Source: Austropuccinia psidii (lineage: Eukaryota; Basidiomycota; Pucciniomycetes; Pucciniales; Sphaerophragmiaceae). From it: DNA of 64,000 bases. The stretch is taken from the NCBI GenBank assembly GCA_023105745.1, contig JALGQZ010000004.1, positions 43,318,437 to 43,382,436 of the forward strand. The letters run 5' to 3'. Each line of letters begins with the position of its first letter. Positions within the stretch are counted from its first letter, which is position 1. This document shows, piece by piece, positions 12,145-24,260 of the stretch. A program made the position numbers and the translations under genes. The notes beneath the pieces were generated by a model. That model was given only the letters and a program-made list of their open reading frames with translations. It was not told where the DNA came from and ran no database searches.

Positions 12145-12800
12145 TAATATAAATCAGCTCATAATTTATGCTTTCTTTATTTATTTATTATCTCATATTA
12201 ATTCACTCATTCATTATTTATTGCTCTCTTATACTTTGAATTTTCTGATAATTTATTTAACACAATTCTCATCTCACTCATTTCATTAGCCATAGAATTT
12301 ATCATTTCTTCATCTATTTAATCATTTTTTAACAAGTTTTATTCATATCCAAAGTTTCTTTTTCATTAATTAATAATTCCTCTTGCTTGAGGTCCAGGCT
12401 TTATTGCCTTGATGACCCAACTGTTGATGTTTGATTGATTTTATTTCTTCAAGGTATTTGTAATTTAATTTCCTCAAGAAATCATTGATTTTTTTACTGA
12501 ATTCCTCAAGATATTTTTTATTTGTTCGATGGACCTTCAATTTTATCAATTAGCTTATTGAATATTGTTTTTGATTATTTGGTGTAATTTATTTATCTGA
12601 TTGACTGAATTTTGTTTCATATTATTCAAGAATTCTCATCTCAACATAATAGCTTGATTCTATAAAATTAATGCCTCCAGAATTAGTCATATTGATCTTA
12701 AAGATTATTTAGTATCTCCAAAGTCTTTAATCAAGTCAATTAATTCAATTTTATACTGTCAATAATTTTCTTCTCCTCAAATAGGATTAATTTTCAATAA
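12145..12800 (+). repeat. 5' leader of degraded C copy
   Basis: T-rich, TCAAGA/TCAAT-rich sequence that is the + strand counterpart of the C leader: TAATATAAATCAGCTCATAA matches the first bases after the C LTR, and the CAAGAAATCATTGATT and CCTCAAGATATT repeats follow. It has no ORF. It forms the right arm of the head-to-head inverted structure with 10440-11028. Confidence 0.65.
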
Positions 12801-13352
12801 TTTATTCTCAAACTTCCTACTCAGAATAAATTTCCAGATCTCAAATACCTCAAGCATTTCTGACTCCTACTAATATGAGCCCTTTGCAAAGAAAGAAATA
12901 AGCTAAAGAATTGTGTGCAATGCTTCAAAGATGGCCCCCAATTGAGGAAGAAGAACCCTTCATAAGAGGTGGTATTAATTAAAGAAGATCAAGATCATTA
13001 ATTGTCCTCTTGGGTTATTATCCTGGAATTTCTCAAGGCTAGAGTGGAATATTAGGGGAAGCTGAAGTTTAAGGGCGGTGCACCCATGTAAGAGGAGAAT
13101 CCTGAGGGGACTGAAGTACAAGTTGCTTTGGCAGATAATTTTGTGGCTCCTGAGTGTTTAAATATTACTTTTTTGAATTAACCTCTTTTGTCTTAAGCTG
13201 GAAAGAATCTGCTTAAGTCCCTAGAACAGATGACTTAATTCATTGGGAGTTCACTCAAGCAGTCTCACTAAGGTAAAACTCAGAATATTTGAATGATAAA
13301 TCTATGGGGAAAACTGATTCTTATGATGGTACTAGATCTCATGAACTGACAT
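12800..13352 (+). pseudogene. Chromovirus gag, N-terminal half (split by L2)
   Basis: Decayed copy of the family C gag. In broken + strand frames it matches the C gag at 41112-42452: GAGGAAGAAGAACC, then the RRSRSL..LLGYYPGISQG block (RRSRSFSGLLGGYPSIPQG in C), GEAE, LVLS..., and DSYDGT (DSFDGT in C). Stops and shifts are frequent. It breaks off at 13352, where L2 inserted; the rest continues at 24261 in the same orientation. Confidence 0.75.
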
Positions 13353-15499
13353 TGTAAGGTTTTTCTGTGAAAATCTTGATAATAGTAGCAATATCAAGAG
13401 GACTATGACTGTCCTCAGTAGACAAATATAGTATAATAAAATATTATAACCACAAATATATATAATTATTGAAAATAGTTATATTGAAAAAAAGAAAATT
13501 AATTATTATTAAATAATTTAATAATAAAAAATATCTTAATAATTATAATAAGTTATATTTATTATAGAATTGTTATACTCACTGACAATTATGAAAATAT
13601 GAAGTGTAAAGATCTTAATAAGACAATTACATGTGGAAAATATAAATATTTAACCACTTATAGAAAATATAAATATTATTTATGAAATAATGATCACACA
13701 CACTGTGCAGAAATAACTCTTATAGAAAAATTCTATATGAAAAGACTAATGGGAGATAAAAAAATATAAAACTTGAGAGAAAAACTTACTTATAATATAT
13801 ATTTAATACAACGAGTAAAATACAACATTTATTATATCAAGTAATTATTATAAGTTAAAGCCACACTGAAAAATCAATATTTTACAGATAAAACAACTGT
13901 TTATAATAAAAAAATATGATTTAAAGAGTTTTAAAGAGGAATTTGCGGATTTTAAAAGATATTTAAGATGATAATTTTTTAAAATAAAATATATTATTTG
14001 TTATTACAACAATAATCTGAATTCTATGATTTCAATTATTTAATTTAATATTAATAAAGAATAAAATAAGTTAAGAATTGCTTTAGTAATAAGATTCTAT
14101 ATGCAATAAAGCTTTACCTATTTAAATGTCTAATATAATTGGATTGATAATGATTGATGAACAAAAACAGTGATAAATAGACCTTTTTTATGTCTACAGC
14201 ACAGCTCTCATGATTAATAATGGACATAGAGGGCATTCTCAGGTCAAAACTGAAAAACAATTCTTAAAAATAAGGCTCTTAACTTAAGGTAACTTATTTT
14301 TAATTCCAATTTAAAGTGACCAGTGTTATTCTTAACTCTAAGTGACTTTAATCCTCATTTATGTTAGTTACTTTAAGTTTTAATATAAGATAAGTTTGTT
14401 TATATTAAAGTTACTCACATAAGGAACTTAAAAATGGAGTCTCAAGCAAAAATATCTTAAACTCAATTTTTAATTAATTTTTAGAGAAATCTTAATTTTC
14501 TTTAAGTATAATTAAAAGAGTAAATTTACAGGATAATTACCAATAAAACCTGTTTATAAAAGATACTTAAAATTTAATGTATACACGGATAACATTAAAT
14601 TTTAAGCTGTGTATAGTTTCAGGAAAATCCATTCAGCATTGGATTTTTAATGGATTTGTGAAGTTATGAATATTTTTCCACGTAAAATAGTAATACACAC
14701 CAAAACTTAACTTGTGATAAGGCTTTAGTGTTTGTAGCTTTAAATTTTTCCACTTATTCAAGTTTTATAAGCTTAATTAAGCTTTGAAATATCTTCAAAT
14801 CTCAATTTCAAGCTTTCATATTGGGATTTACCCTTTGGCAGCTTGAAATTCCTGTCCAAATTTGGATAAAATCAGTTTCAAACTTAAGGTTGGATCTCCA
14901 AAACAGGTGGACAACCTTAATTGAATTCTTGCAGATCCAAAAAGCTGGGTATCCCAGCTCTGTTTGGTCTTTTTCCATTGTCCTACCTTTTTGCATGGAT
15001 TTTGCTCTTTTAATTATTGAAAGCCATACTATGGCCTTAAGCCCTTTTAAATCAAGCCCACACAGGATTTACAACCTGTATAAAAAATTCTTAGCCAATT
15101 CATTAAATATACACAACACCTTAATTTTAACCAAAATTTTGGTATATTTGCACAAACCTTATGGAACTTTAAATTTAAGGTTATTTAAGCTTAAGTTTAA
15201 CAATTTTGAAAAATGTTAAAAAAAGTTGCAATTGTACTGTAGACTCTTAAATATTTGAATAACATACAAAATAATCATTTTTGGGTATAACACCCTATGG
15301 GTGTACCCTAGGTTATTTTGGTGTAGAGTGAAAAAATGAAATAATAACTATAAGTTTGTTTTTCCAAGGAAAAGTTATAATTATTTGTTGTTATTTTTTA
15401 TTAAGAATTCAATTGAAAAGTTTGGTCAAGATTGAATCAACTGTATATAAAGCTATTTGTGGCTTTATTGGTATGTCATATATACCTCACAGGCTCAAA
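13353..15499 (-). repeat. L2 left LTR (3' LTR)
   Basis: Starts TGTAAGGTTTTTCTGTGAAA and ends CACAGGCTCAAA, paired with 22095-24260. The two copies differ roughly once every eight to ten bases in their first 150 bases. A short hairpin-like GGTATAACACC...GGTGTACC lies near 15283-15306. Short ORFs inside (for example 14821-15219) are not supported as genes. Confidence 0.88.
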
Positions 15500-15525
15500 T
15501 TCCATACCACCAAAAGCAAATTGTA
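15500..15525 (-). other. L2 polypurine-tract position (decayed)
   Basis: Immediately inside the 3' LTR, the minus strand reads TTTTGGTGGTATGGAA. The homologous spot in L1 (30117-30132) is TTTGGTGGGGGGGAA, a good polypurine tract, so this one is inferred to have decayed. Confidence 0.5.
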
Positions 15526-15719
15526 CCACAATATTTTGTTTGTAGTATACCCCCAATTTATTTGGGGGGTATAGTCCACTGTCCAACCTCTCTAAATATA
15601 ATTTTCAAGTATGTAAAGGGCACAACTCAAACATTTTATTGAGGAATTGGTCTTCTCTCATATCTTAATCTTCTGAGAAATGTTTGTGAATCAGATATTT
15701 TACTTTCTGCAATACATTC

Positions 15720-17345
15720 ACATTCATGTTGTGAATTTCTGTACCTGACTAAGTATTCTCTTTCATTTTTCCACTAAGTCTTCTCTCTTTCAAGACTTTC
15801 AGTACTTTTTTCTCCTCACTCTGATCAAATGGGGGTACTTCTAAGGGTGTTTCATTTCTCAAAGGAAATAATTCCTTGTCACTTGAAGTGTAATTCTTTG
15901 CTAGACTGACAGGGAAAGTTGGATGTTTGTTTTCAAATTCTCCTGACAGTTGGATGTTTACTGAATTTTTCAAGTGAAGGGCTTTAATAATGAATGGTCC
16001 TGTAAAGGAATCTTTCAAATATTTTGGGCCTTTAATATTATTAAGGAATAAGTTTGAAACTAGTATTAAGTCCCCTACTTTGAATTCTGGGGTTTTATGA
16101 ATTTTATCCCACTTCTGTTTAGCATATTCAAAGGCATCATTCATGCTTTCATTTGCATGATGCCTCACTTTATCAAGAAATAGATTAAAGATTGAAGGAG
16201 TTGGATGAATATCAACTACATATTTCTTCAAAGTATCAACTGGAAGTTTAGGTTTACACCCTTTTTCCAACATTGCGGGAGGTTTGCCTGTTGAAGCATG
16301 GATGGAGGTGTTGTAGGCTAATTCCAATGCTGGTATAAGAGTACACCAATCATGGGTAAAGCCATCAGAATCTTTAAGCTTCAGGCCATAAGCTCAAGAT
16401 ATTCTGATCATGTCCTCAAGGGTTTGAATCATTCTTTCTGCTAACCCATCTGTTTGTGGATGGTATGATGTTGAGAATGATAGTTTTGTACCTAAAAGCT
16501 TATGTAAATTAGTCCAGAAGGCTGATGTAAATTTTGGGTCTCTATCACTAATGATATTTTTAAAGTGACCAGTATGAGATATAACTCTGTTCCAAATTAA
16601 AAGAGCTGTATCCATAGCTGTGTCATCTTTATGACATGTTAAAAAGATTGGTGTTTTTATATATATGTCTACAATAAAAAGACATTCATTGTATGATTTA
16701 TCACCTCCAGGTGGTAAAGCAGTTAGCCAACTCATGTGAGCCACTTCTCATGGGGTACTCGATTCTTGGATACAAATCATTAAAACAAATCTTTTACCAG
16801 TAGCTTTATTGGCTTTTCTGGAATCTATCACAGCTATGAAAGTACTCAATGACATATTTTCTCCAAGATGGTCACCAGGCACATGTCTTAATTCTTTCCA
16901 TTGTTCTGTATTCACAAAGATTTCCAGGATAAATTTTATCATGGCATTCTAATAGTATTGTGTTGATCAACATTCTACTACATTATACCATGACACATGT
17001 GTGTTTAGACCTATGATATAAGATACCATCAAATAAATGGAATATTCCATTTTCAAAAGATGTATTCCAAATATCATCCAGAGAATTAGCCAAATATGAA
17101 TCTTTGCAATCTTTGTCAAGTATATCAGTAAAATTCTGACATCTCTTATCTTTCTTATAGCTTTCTCTAACTTCTTCAAATAATTCTGTACCCACATCTG
17201 TGATGTTAATTCCTTCAATTGGAATCCGAGGTTCTGTACTTGTAGGAACATAGGAAGGATTGTCAGGTGTATTGGGTAATGCCCATCTACTCAAGCCATA
17301 AGCATTCTTGTCAATATTTCCAGCTTTATGTACAATGGTCATATT
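15720..17345 (-). pseudogene. L2 integrase and linker
   Basis: Integrase of the family L polyprotein in several frames. ORF 16983-17342 holds the RNase H-integrase linker. The zinc-binding domain between 16950 and 16750 is broken. ORF 16394-16744 carries the catalytic core with VDIY (first Asp), ISDRDPKF (second Asp) and TDGLAERMIQ (Glu), so the DDE triad looks present. ORF 15749-16327 (192 codons) is the C-terminal domain with KVGDLILVSN, GPFII and a KVLKERRLSG segment, followed to about 15720 by decayed sequence where the family carries a chromodomain-like tail. It would insert cDNA into the genome; this copy has stops and shifts at 16394, 16748 and near 16950. Confidence 0.82.
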
Positions 17346-18480
17346 GACTCTTTACTCTTGCATAGCAATATGCCCTCTTAACATATGTCTGTTTGGATAT
17401 TCCATGTTAAGAAGTGATTTTACTGCATTGCAATCAGTAATTACTTCAAACACACAACCCTAAATATAATAATTAAGTTTTTCTAGAGCCCAAACAAGGC
17501 AAAGACACTTCATTTGTATAGCTCCATATCTGGCCTCAGTAGGTTTTATTTGTCTTTAGATAAAACAAATGGGACCTTTAAAAGGCTTGTCATTGACAAT
17601 TTGAACTTGATGAAGAGCTTCACTTAGGCCCTCACCACATGCATCAATATACAGCTTTAAAGCAAGTTTCCAGTCTGGCATCAGTAATAATGGTGCATTG
17701 GTCAAGGAATATTTGATTTTTTCATATTCTTTAATCCTTTCCTGTGTCATTTAAAAGACACTTTGTTGATCACCAATTCTGTACAATGATCTGGCATGTA
17801 TTGCAAAATCTTAAAGGTGTTGCCTGTAATATTGGAAAGCCCTAAGAAGGAAATCATTTCTTTTTTGTTCTGGGGCATTTGTTTCAGTAAAACTGCAGCC
17901 ATTTTGTTTTTATCACCACCAAGGCTCAGTCCTGAGACTACATGTCCTAGAGCTTTCAACTCATGACACCCAAAATTACATTTTTTAAGAGATATTTTCA
18001 TTTTTACTTGAAGAATCTTCTTAAGTATTAAGGAAAGTGTCTTTAAGTTCCATTGCCAGGTTTCTGAACAAATGATAATGTAATCAATATAAATGATCAA
18101 CCATCCCTCTGATAATTCATGTGGGAAAATGGTATTCATCATTCTTTGATAATGAGATGATGATTTTGAATACCAAATGGCATTCTCAAGTATTCATCAC
18201 TACCACAATGAGCAATAATCCTCAATCATTTCCTAGCATGAGGTGTTAAGAAACTCTGATTTAAACCTTTGAAAGCATCCATAGAAGTGATAAACATTGC
18301 TTTGGATAATTGAGTCAAAGTCCCATGGATTCTAGGAATTGGATACCTATCTGGAATAGTGTAAGTATTCAATGCTCTAAAATCACCAACCATCCTTGAT
18401 TTATCATTATTCCAAGTAATGATTATAGGAGTTGTGACTTATACTTCTTTGTTATGCCCAACTTTTCTAAGAACTATGAG
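17346..18480 (-). pseudogene. L2 reverse transcriptase and RNase H
   Basis: RNase H is read from about 17750 down to 17350: LYIDACGEG (first catalytic Asp region), then a [14 protein letters not shown] stretch in broken frames. RT runs from about 18480 to 17750 and includes the ITW-like and DRYPIPR-like regions near 18330-18430, then ORF 17747-18142 with IIYIDY, where the family box is YIDD. The second Asp is replaced by Tyr, a loss expected to abolish polymerase activity. The segment is in at least three frames. Confidence 0.82.
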
Positions 18481-19470
18481 TTTCATCAGCTCATCAATAT
18501 GAGTTTCCAATGCTTCTTTAGACCTAGGGCTATCTGGGTAAGCTGGTCTTCTTAATAGTGGAGGGTAAGGCCTTTCCACATTAAGAATAATGTAAACTTC
18601 ATGGTATTTGATAGCTCCAAGTGGTTCATTATCAGAAGCAAAGGCTTTGGTGTATTGAAATGAAATCTCAATAAGTTCTTCCTTCATTTCTAATGTTAAT
18701 TCAGGAATAATTTGTGCTTTAATTAATTGATCTGACACAAATATTTCCTTATTAACATTCTTTACTTGTCTAATGACAGTTATTTCTCTTTTTTCTATAG
18801 GAAATGCAAACTCATGCCTTTTATTTTCTCCTATAGTGAAATATCTGTCTTTATGATTATTGATATCAATACCATAAAGATTAAGATAATAATTTTCAAG
18901 TATAAAGTGTTGTGAAGTACCATTATTAATCACAAAAAATTAAACTTTCAATCTGATACTTCCTGCAGGATGAGGGAATATTATTTCTGCTTCATGAATG
19001 CTTAAAGTGTGCATATCTTGGCTAGCACTGCTGCATTCTGTACCTTCAATTGGCATTAAGGTTTCTTGCCAATTGGTATAAATCATTCCAAGATAATCTT
19101 TTTCAACACAAGTACAAAAAGCACCTGAGTCAAGATGTATCTTGGTTTTTTTTATCACAATATTAGTGATACAAGATGGTCCAGCTGTATAACCTTTACC
19201 TCTGGAAGGTTTGGTTTTCTGCATCTTAGCATCTTGCACATGTATGAGATCCATATATTCCTCACTTTACTGTGGTAAGTGAGTATGCACTTCTGTGACC
19301 TCAAAGGAAACATTAATGTTTTCTATACTAAGTTCATCTGGCAGCTCCTCTTCTTCAGAAGGCTCGGAATCACTTTCATTTAAAGATAAATTATTTTTTT
19401 CTTTCCTGTCTTCAACTTTATCAATTTCTATCTCATTTATTATTGTCTTTTTGGGAAACGTGTCTGCCAA
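18439..19470 (-). pseudogene. L2 protease and RT N-terminal region
   Basis: One minus-strand frame runs from 19470 to 18439 with only two stop codons. ORF 19267-19470 is an acidic linker rich in Glu and Ser. ORF 18940-19254 contains the aspartic protease signature HLDSGA and ends in the IFPHPAGSIRLKV segment. ORF 18439-18933 begins with an NNGTSQHFILENYYLNLYGID block, the protease C-terminal half, and ends in the RT N-terminal region with RPYPPLLRRPAYP. The protease would cut the polyprotein. The upstream zinc knuckle near 19480 reads FHKCGSASYLADTF, having lost its first Cys, the His and the last Cys. Confidence 0.82.
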
Positions 19471-19659
19471 ATAAGATGCACTTCCACATTTATGAAATTT
19501 TAAAGGAGGTTTTCATATGGTCTATTTTGTTTTGCAATTGGTTTCCCACTAGTCTTGTTATCTATTGGGGGCTTATACCAATTTATTCCAATTTGTTTTC
19601 TGGTTGTGATTTCTTCCATGGCATTGATATAATCTTCTGTAGAGAAAGGCTCAATAAAT

Positions 19660-20640
19660 CTTCTTCTTATAGCAAGCTCAAGGTCACAACAAATTTCCTT
19701 AATATCCTTTTATGTATCATTGTGTCAGACATATCAGGATGAAGGGCAGTTAATCTGTCCTTATTCTTAAGAAACCAGGACATGGGCCTGTCCCTCTCAA
19801 TATTGAAGATGGATTCTTCAAAGGAATTTTTCATCTTCAATCTACAGGAATCATTTTCCCATTTGGAAATAATTTGTTCTTTCCACCAAGGCCAAGAATG
19901 CTTACCATGGTCTTGTCTCATTTTTTAATACCATTTCTTTTCTGTTTTGGTAAACAATGAGTGTAATCTTGTACTTATGTATGAATCTGGTATGTTAAAG
20001 TCTTCTTTGAAAATATTAATTGTTTTCATAAATTCCATGTGATTATATTCTCCTTCACCACTGAAGTTTGGATATTCTTCTAATATTGGAATGTCTTTAA
20101 AATTATAAGAAGTCTCCACTTCTGCATTACTTGAAATTGTATGATGTAAGTGCTTGTTCAAGCTCAGCACATTTCTGTCAATAATTGGTGTGGACTGTGT
20201 TGTAAAATAATTCTTCAGTGATATATTTTTAATACTTGACTGAATATATTCTTTCAATTAAAGTCTTTCTTTATCACTTTTTTCCAATTGTTCTTGGAAA
20301 AAAGCTGTATTTTGACCAGTTGAATGTTCCAAGTTCTGGACATGTGTTATTAATTCTCTTAATTGTTTGGTAATAAAAGAAATAGAATTGTCATCTGGTT
20401 GATTGAGTAAAGTCACTTGAGACTCAATTCTTGCACAAATTTGCATCAAAGACAAAATATTGTCTTCATTAACACTTTCTATACCAATAATGGTCTTTTG
20501 TGACTCATTTACTTTCAAGATATCTCTACCCCGCTTTTGTTGGATATACTCATAATTGTTCAGCTTTTCTAAATTCTCTTTATTCCAAGTTTCAAACTTA
20601 TTAACAAGATTTAACACATCTATTTCTGTGGAAAGGATTG
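19660..20640 (-). pseudogene. L2 ORF2 gag (capsid) region
   Basis: One frame holds ORFs 20258-20764 (3' part), 19925-20257 and 19667-19921, separated only by single stop codons at 20258 and 19925; the second is a TAA where relatives have a Tyr codon (WYYKMRQDHG). The region is gag-like: a coiled, polar N-terminal part with NILSLMQICARIESQV, then FSGEGEYNHMEFM and KMRQDHGKHSWPWWK, and LHPDMSDTM. Near 19690 the frame shifts. It is the structural part of the polyprotein, forming the particle in the cytoplasm. Confidence 0.78.
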
Positions 20641-21384
20641 GTTCCTTCTTTTCTCCTCCTTGTTGTTGAATTCCATCAGAGTTCTTGCCATATTGAACAC
20701 ATTGTCCATGGCTGTCTTCTCTTTCATGGGAATTCTGTAGTTTTGTGGGTAAGGCTTGTTCCACTTGGGCTTTGCCTTTCCCTTTGCCTTTTTATTGACC
20801 TTCTGATTTCTCTTTGGGGCTCTCTTTCCCTTTTTTGGCACTTATTGAGGCGGATCTTTGCTTTTGGAGGCTTGGGGAGGTTCCACTGGGCTGTTGTCCT
20901 TTCCTTGGGCCAACTTCTTCTTCTGTTCCTCTAAAAACATGCTTTGGTTTTAACCAAGCTTTTATCTTTTGGAATTGTCCTTTGCAAGATATGGGTGTCC
21001 AACCCCTAAGAAGATCCTCTGTCTTTTCCGGCCCATGAACTTCTTCATTTGAAGATATGAGTTCATTGTGCCTATCCAAAGACTTGGCAGAAGTTCCCAC
21101 TACTGCTGCTTTGCCACAATAAACCAGTTCTTGTACTGAGACTTTTATATTTATATTGTTGCATGTTGAAAATGGTTCAGGTCTGAAAATAGTAATAGAA
21201 GTTATGTCAGCTTCTGGGCTCTCAATAAGAGTGTCAAAGGTGCTGGCTACCCTTTGGTAACTGGTGGAAGTTCTGGCATCTTCCATTTGTGCCTCTCTTC
21301 TGGGCTGACAATCTTGTCCTTTGGATTTATGACTTGAATGTCCTGGTCCAGATTCATTTGATTGGATTGAGTATATTATTCCAA
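20620..21384 (-). pseudogene. L2 ORF1, family L small protein
   Basis: Minus-strand frame ending at the stop at 20620 and best preserved at 20620-20841 (KGKAKPKWNKPYP, NVFNMARTLMEF, NQSFPQK). It matches L1 ORF1 (44144-44902). Its upstream part is in the same frame at 21384-21240 (QSNQM, then SPEERHKWKMPELPP), but the start ATG has become TTG and stops intervene. The longer 202-codon ORF at 20792-21400 reads another frame over much of the same DNA, and which frame was original there is unclear. Function is unknown; the basic Lys-rich patch could bind RNA (inference). Confidence 0.6.
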
Positions 21385-21449
21385 TTCTAGAATAAATCAT
21401 TTCAAATCAATTTTAAAGAAAAATGGACTAAGAAATTGATTGAATTCAC

Positions 21450-21566
21450 CTTCTGGACCTTCAAAGGGTTCTTTGGTAATTCCATCCTTTGGTGCTGTGC
21501 TGGTTTGAATTTCAATACTAGAATCTGAGACCTCAGAGTATGAAGAATTTTCTTTGATGGATGACA
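21450..21566 (-). other. Possible spliced leader exon of L2
   Basis: On the minus strand, TTTTCTCTAG precedes position 21566 (an acceptor-like site after a T/C tract) and GAAG|GTGAAT ends it at 21450 (donor-like). A second acceptor-like ATTCTAG lies about 60 bases further on, next to the ORF1 start. L1 has the same arrangement at 44970-45128. Between the sites a frame is open. The reading is by motif only. Confidence 0.4.
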
Positions 21567-22075
21567 CTAGAGAAAATAAAAAAATATAAGTTATTTTATT
21601 AAACAATAAAGATAACTTATAGACTAAGCTTATTGAATAAGGTTGTTTTAATGTAATTTATGGAAAATTATGTCAAAAATAAAGAAAAATGTTCTTAACT
21701 AATGATTTTTAACTTTTTTAAATTTTTGACTTGATTTTATATTTTCTTTAAACAAATAATAATGATACAATTAATAAGCTATTAATCAAAATTGTATTAT
21801 TATTCACTTTAAACTAGAATAACTCAAAGAATAAATTTAAAGTCTGTGATTTAAAAAAGCCACAAGTTAGACAGGATGAATTTATTCCGCACCACTCAAT
21901 ATTTTATTTATTCAAACAATATTTGTAAGAAGAAATACCTTTATTGATACCATAAAGATTATTTATAAGGGATAAGTCCCAAAAAAGCCAATACTAAAGT
22001 AAAGATGGCAATTTTACGTCAAAAAACAGTAAAATAAGGTCTAGAATATGACTTATGTCTCAAACGCTGGTTAAA

Positions 22076-22094
22076 ATCATGGCCAGGCCCCCAA
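22076..22094 (-). promoter_or_regulatory. L2 primer binding site
   Basis: Inside the 5' LTR the minus strand reads TGGGGGCCTGGCCATGAT after one spacer base. The first 13 bases are identical to the site in L1. TGGGGGC at the start implies a tRNA ending GCCCCCA, with C before the CCA end as in tRNA-Pro. The tRNA identity is inference. Confidence 0.65.
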
Positions 22095-24260
22095 TGTAAG
22101 GTTTTTCTATGAAATGCTTGAGAACGGTAACAATATCAAGAGTACTATGACTGTAGTCAGTAGAAAAATATAATATAATATAATATTATAACCACATATA
22201 TATATAGTTATTGAAAACAATTATATCAAAAAGAAGAAATTTTATTATTGTTAAATAATTTAATAATAAAAAGAATCTTAATAATTATAATAAATTATAA
22301 TTATTCTATTATTGTTATAGTCAATGAAAATTATAACAATAAGAAGTGTAAAGCTCTTAATGAGACAATTACACATGGAAAATGTAAATATTTAACCACT
22401 TATAAATAATATAAATATTATTTACAAAAGAATTATCACACAAACTGTGCTGAAATAACTCTTAAAGAAGAGTTCTATTTGAAAAAACTAATGGTAGATA
22501 AAAAAATATAGAACTTCAGAGAAAAACTTACTTATAATATATATTGAATACAACAAGTTAAATACAACAGTTATTATAAGTTAAAAACACTCCAAAAAAC
22601 TAATGTTTTAAAGATAAAAAACCTTTATCATAAAAGATATGATTCAAAGAGTTTTTAAGAGGAATTTGTGGATTTTGAAAGATATTTAAGATGATAATTT
22701 TGTTAAATAGAATATATTATTGGTGATGAGAACAATTATCTTAATTCTATGATTTAAATTTTTCAATTTAAAACTCATAAAGGATAATATAACTTAAGAA
22801 TTACTTTGATAATGAGATTTTTTATGTAATGAAAGTTTACCTGTTGAAATTTCTAATAAAATTGAATTGATAATGATTGATGGAAAAAAGCAGTAATGAA
22901 TAGACTCTTTTTATGTCCACAGAACAGCTCTCATGGTTAATAATGTATATAGAGGGTGTGCTTAGGTAAAACCTGAGAAGCCATGCTTCAAAATAATGTT
23001 CTTAGCTTAAGGTAACTTTTTTTTAATTCCAATTCAAAGTTACCAGTGTTATTTGTAACTCCAAGTAACTTTAATCCTCATTTGGGTTAATTAATTTAAC
23101 TTTTAATATGACATAGATTAATTTATATTGAATTTCATCACATAAAAAACTTAAAATTAGAGTTTCAAGAAAAAATCCTTAAAAATCAATTTTTAATTAA
23201 TTTTTACAGAAATCTTAATTTTATTTAAGTATAATTGAAAGAGTAGATTCTCAGGATAATTACCAATAAAACCTGTTTATGAAAGATACTTAAGATTTAA
23301 TTTATACACAGATAAAATTAAATTGTAAGCTGTGTGAGATTGATAGGCAAATCCATTGATAATTGCATTTTTGATGAATTTTTGAAGTTATTACTATTTT
23401 TCCACATGAAATAGCAATACACACCAAAACCTAACTTTTGATAAAGCTTTAATGCTTGTAACTTTCAAGTTTTCAGCATATTAAAGTTTTTCAAGCTTAA
23501 TTAAGCTTTGAAAGCTGTTAAATTCTTAATTTCAAGCTTTTATATTGGGATTTACCCTTGGCAGCTTAAAATTTCTGTCCAAATTGGGATAAAACCAGTT
23601 TAAACCTTAAGGTTGGATCAAAGTCTAATCTTAAAGCTGAAATAAGGTTGAAAATCTTCCAATACAGGTGGACAACCTTAATTGAATCCTTGCAGAGCCA
23701 AAAAGTTGGGTACCCCAGCTCTGTTTGGTCTTTTCCCTTTGTCCCACCTTTTTGTGTGGATTTTCCCCTTTTATTTATTTGAAGCCATACTATGGACTTA
23801 AACAATTTGTAAATTGAGCCCGCACAGGATTTACATCCTTTATGTAAAATCCTTAGCCAAGTCAGTAAACATACACAACACCTCAATTTTAACTAAAATC
23901 TTGGTATGTTTGCATAAGCCTTATGGAACTTCAAATTTAAGCTTATTGAAGCTTAAATTTAACAATTTTAAAAAGTTTTAAAAAAAGTTGCAACTGTACT
24001 GTGAGATTCTTTAATCTTCTAACTACATAAGAAATAATCATTTTTGGGTATAACACCTATGGATGTACCCTAGGTTATTTTTGGTGTATAATCCAAAAAT
24101 GACATAATAATTATAACTCGTATTATCCAAAAAAAGTATACTTATTTTTTGTTATTTTTTATTTGAAATCCAATTGAAAGGTCTGTTAAAGACTAAATCA
24201 ACTATATATAACATTATTTGTGGCCTTATGGGTATGTCATACATACCTCACAGGCCCACA
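22095..24260 (-). repeat. L2 right LTR (5' LTR)
   Basis: Starts TGTAAGGTTTTTCTATGAAA and ends CACAGGCCCACA; partner of 13353-15499. The length of 2,166 bp is slightly longer than its partner. The ORF at 23566-23886 lies within it and has no family support. Confidence 0.88.

Larger units (their letters stand above)
13353..24260 (-). mobile_element. Element L2: near-complete family L gypsy retrotransposon
   Basis: A 10.9-kb LTR retrotransposon on the minus strand: left LTR (13353-15499), integrase to gag reading leftwards to rightwards as pol-3' to gag-5', primer binding site, and right LTR (22095-24260). Target duplication is GACAT (13348-13352) against GAGAT (24261-24265); the gag it split shows that the right copy is the original. 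The order PR-RT-RNase H-IN identifies it as gypsy (Metaviridae-like). All frames carry stops and shifts, and the RT box is YIDY, so this copy cannot be autonomous. Confidence 0.88.

Noticed and set aside
20620..20660. Slippery heptamer between ORF1 and ORF2 of L2
   Set aside because: The frame relation is -1, but no X XXY YYZ heptamer in phase was found near the overlap in either L copy.
20792..21400. 202-codon ORF starting MIYSRIG as the ORF1 of L2
   Set aside because: The frame that matches L1 ORF1 at both ends is a different one; this ORF may be partly an overlapping frame, so I did not call it separately.
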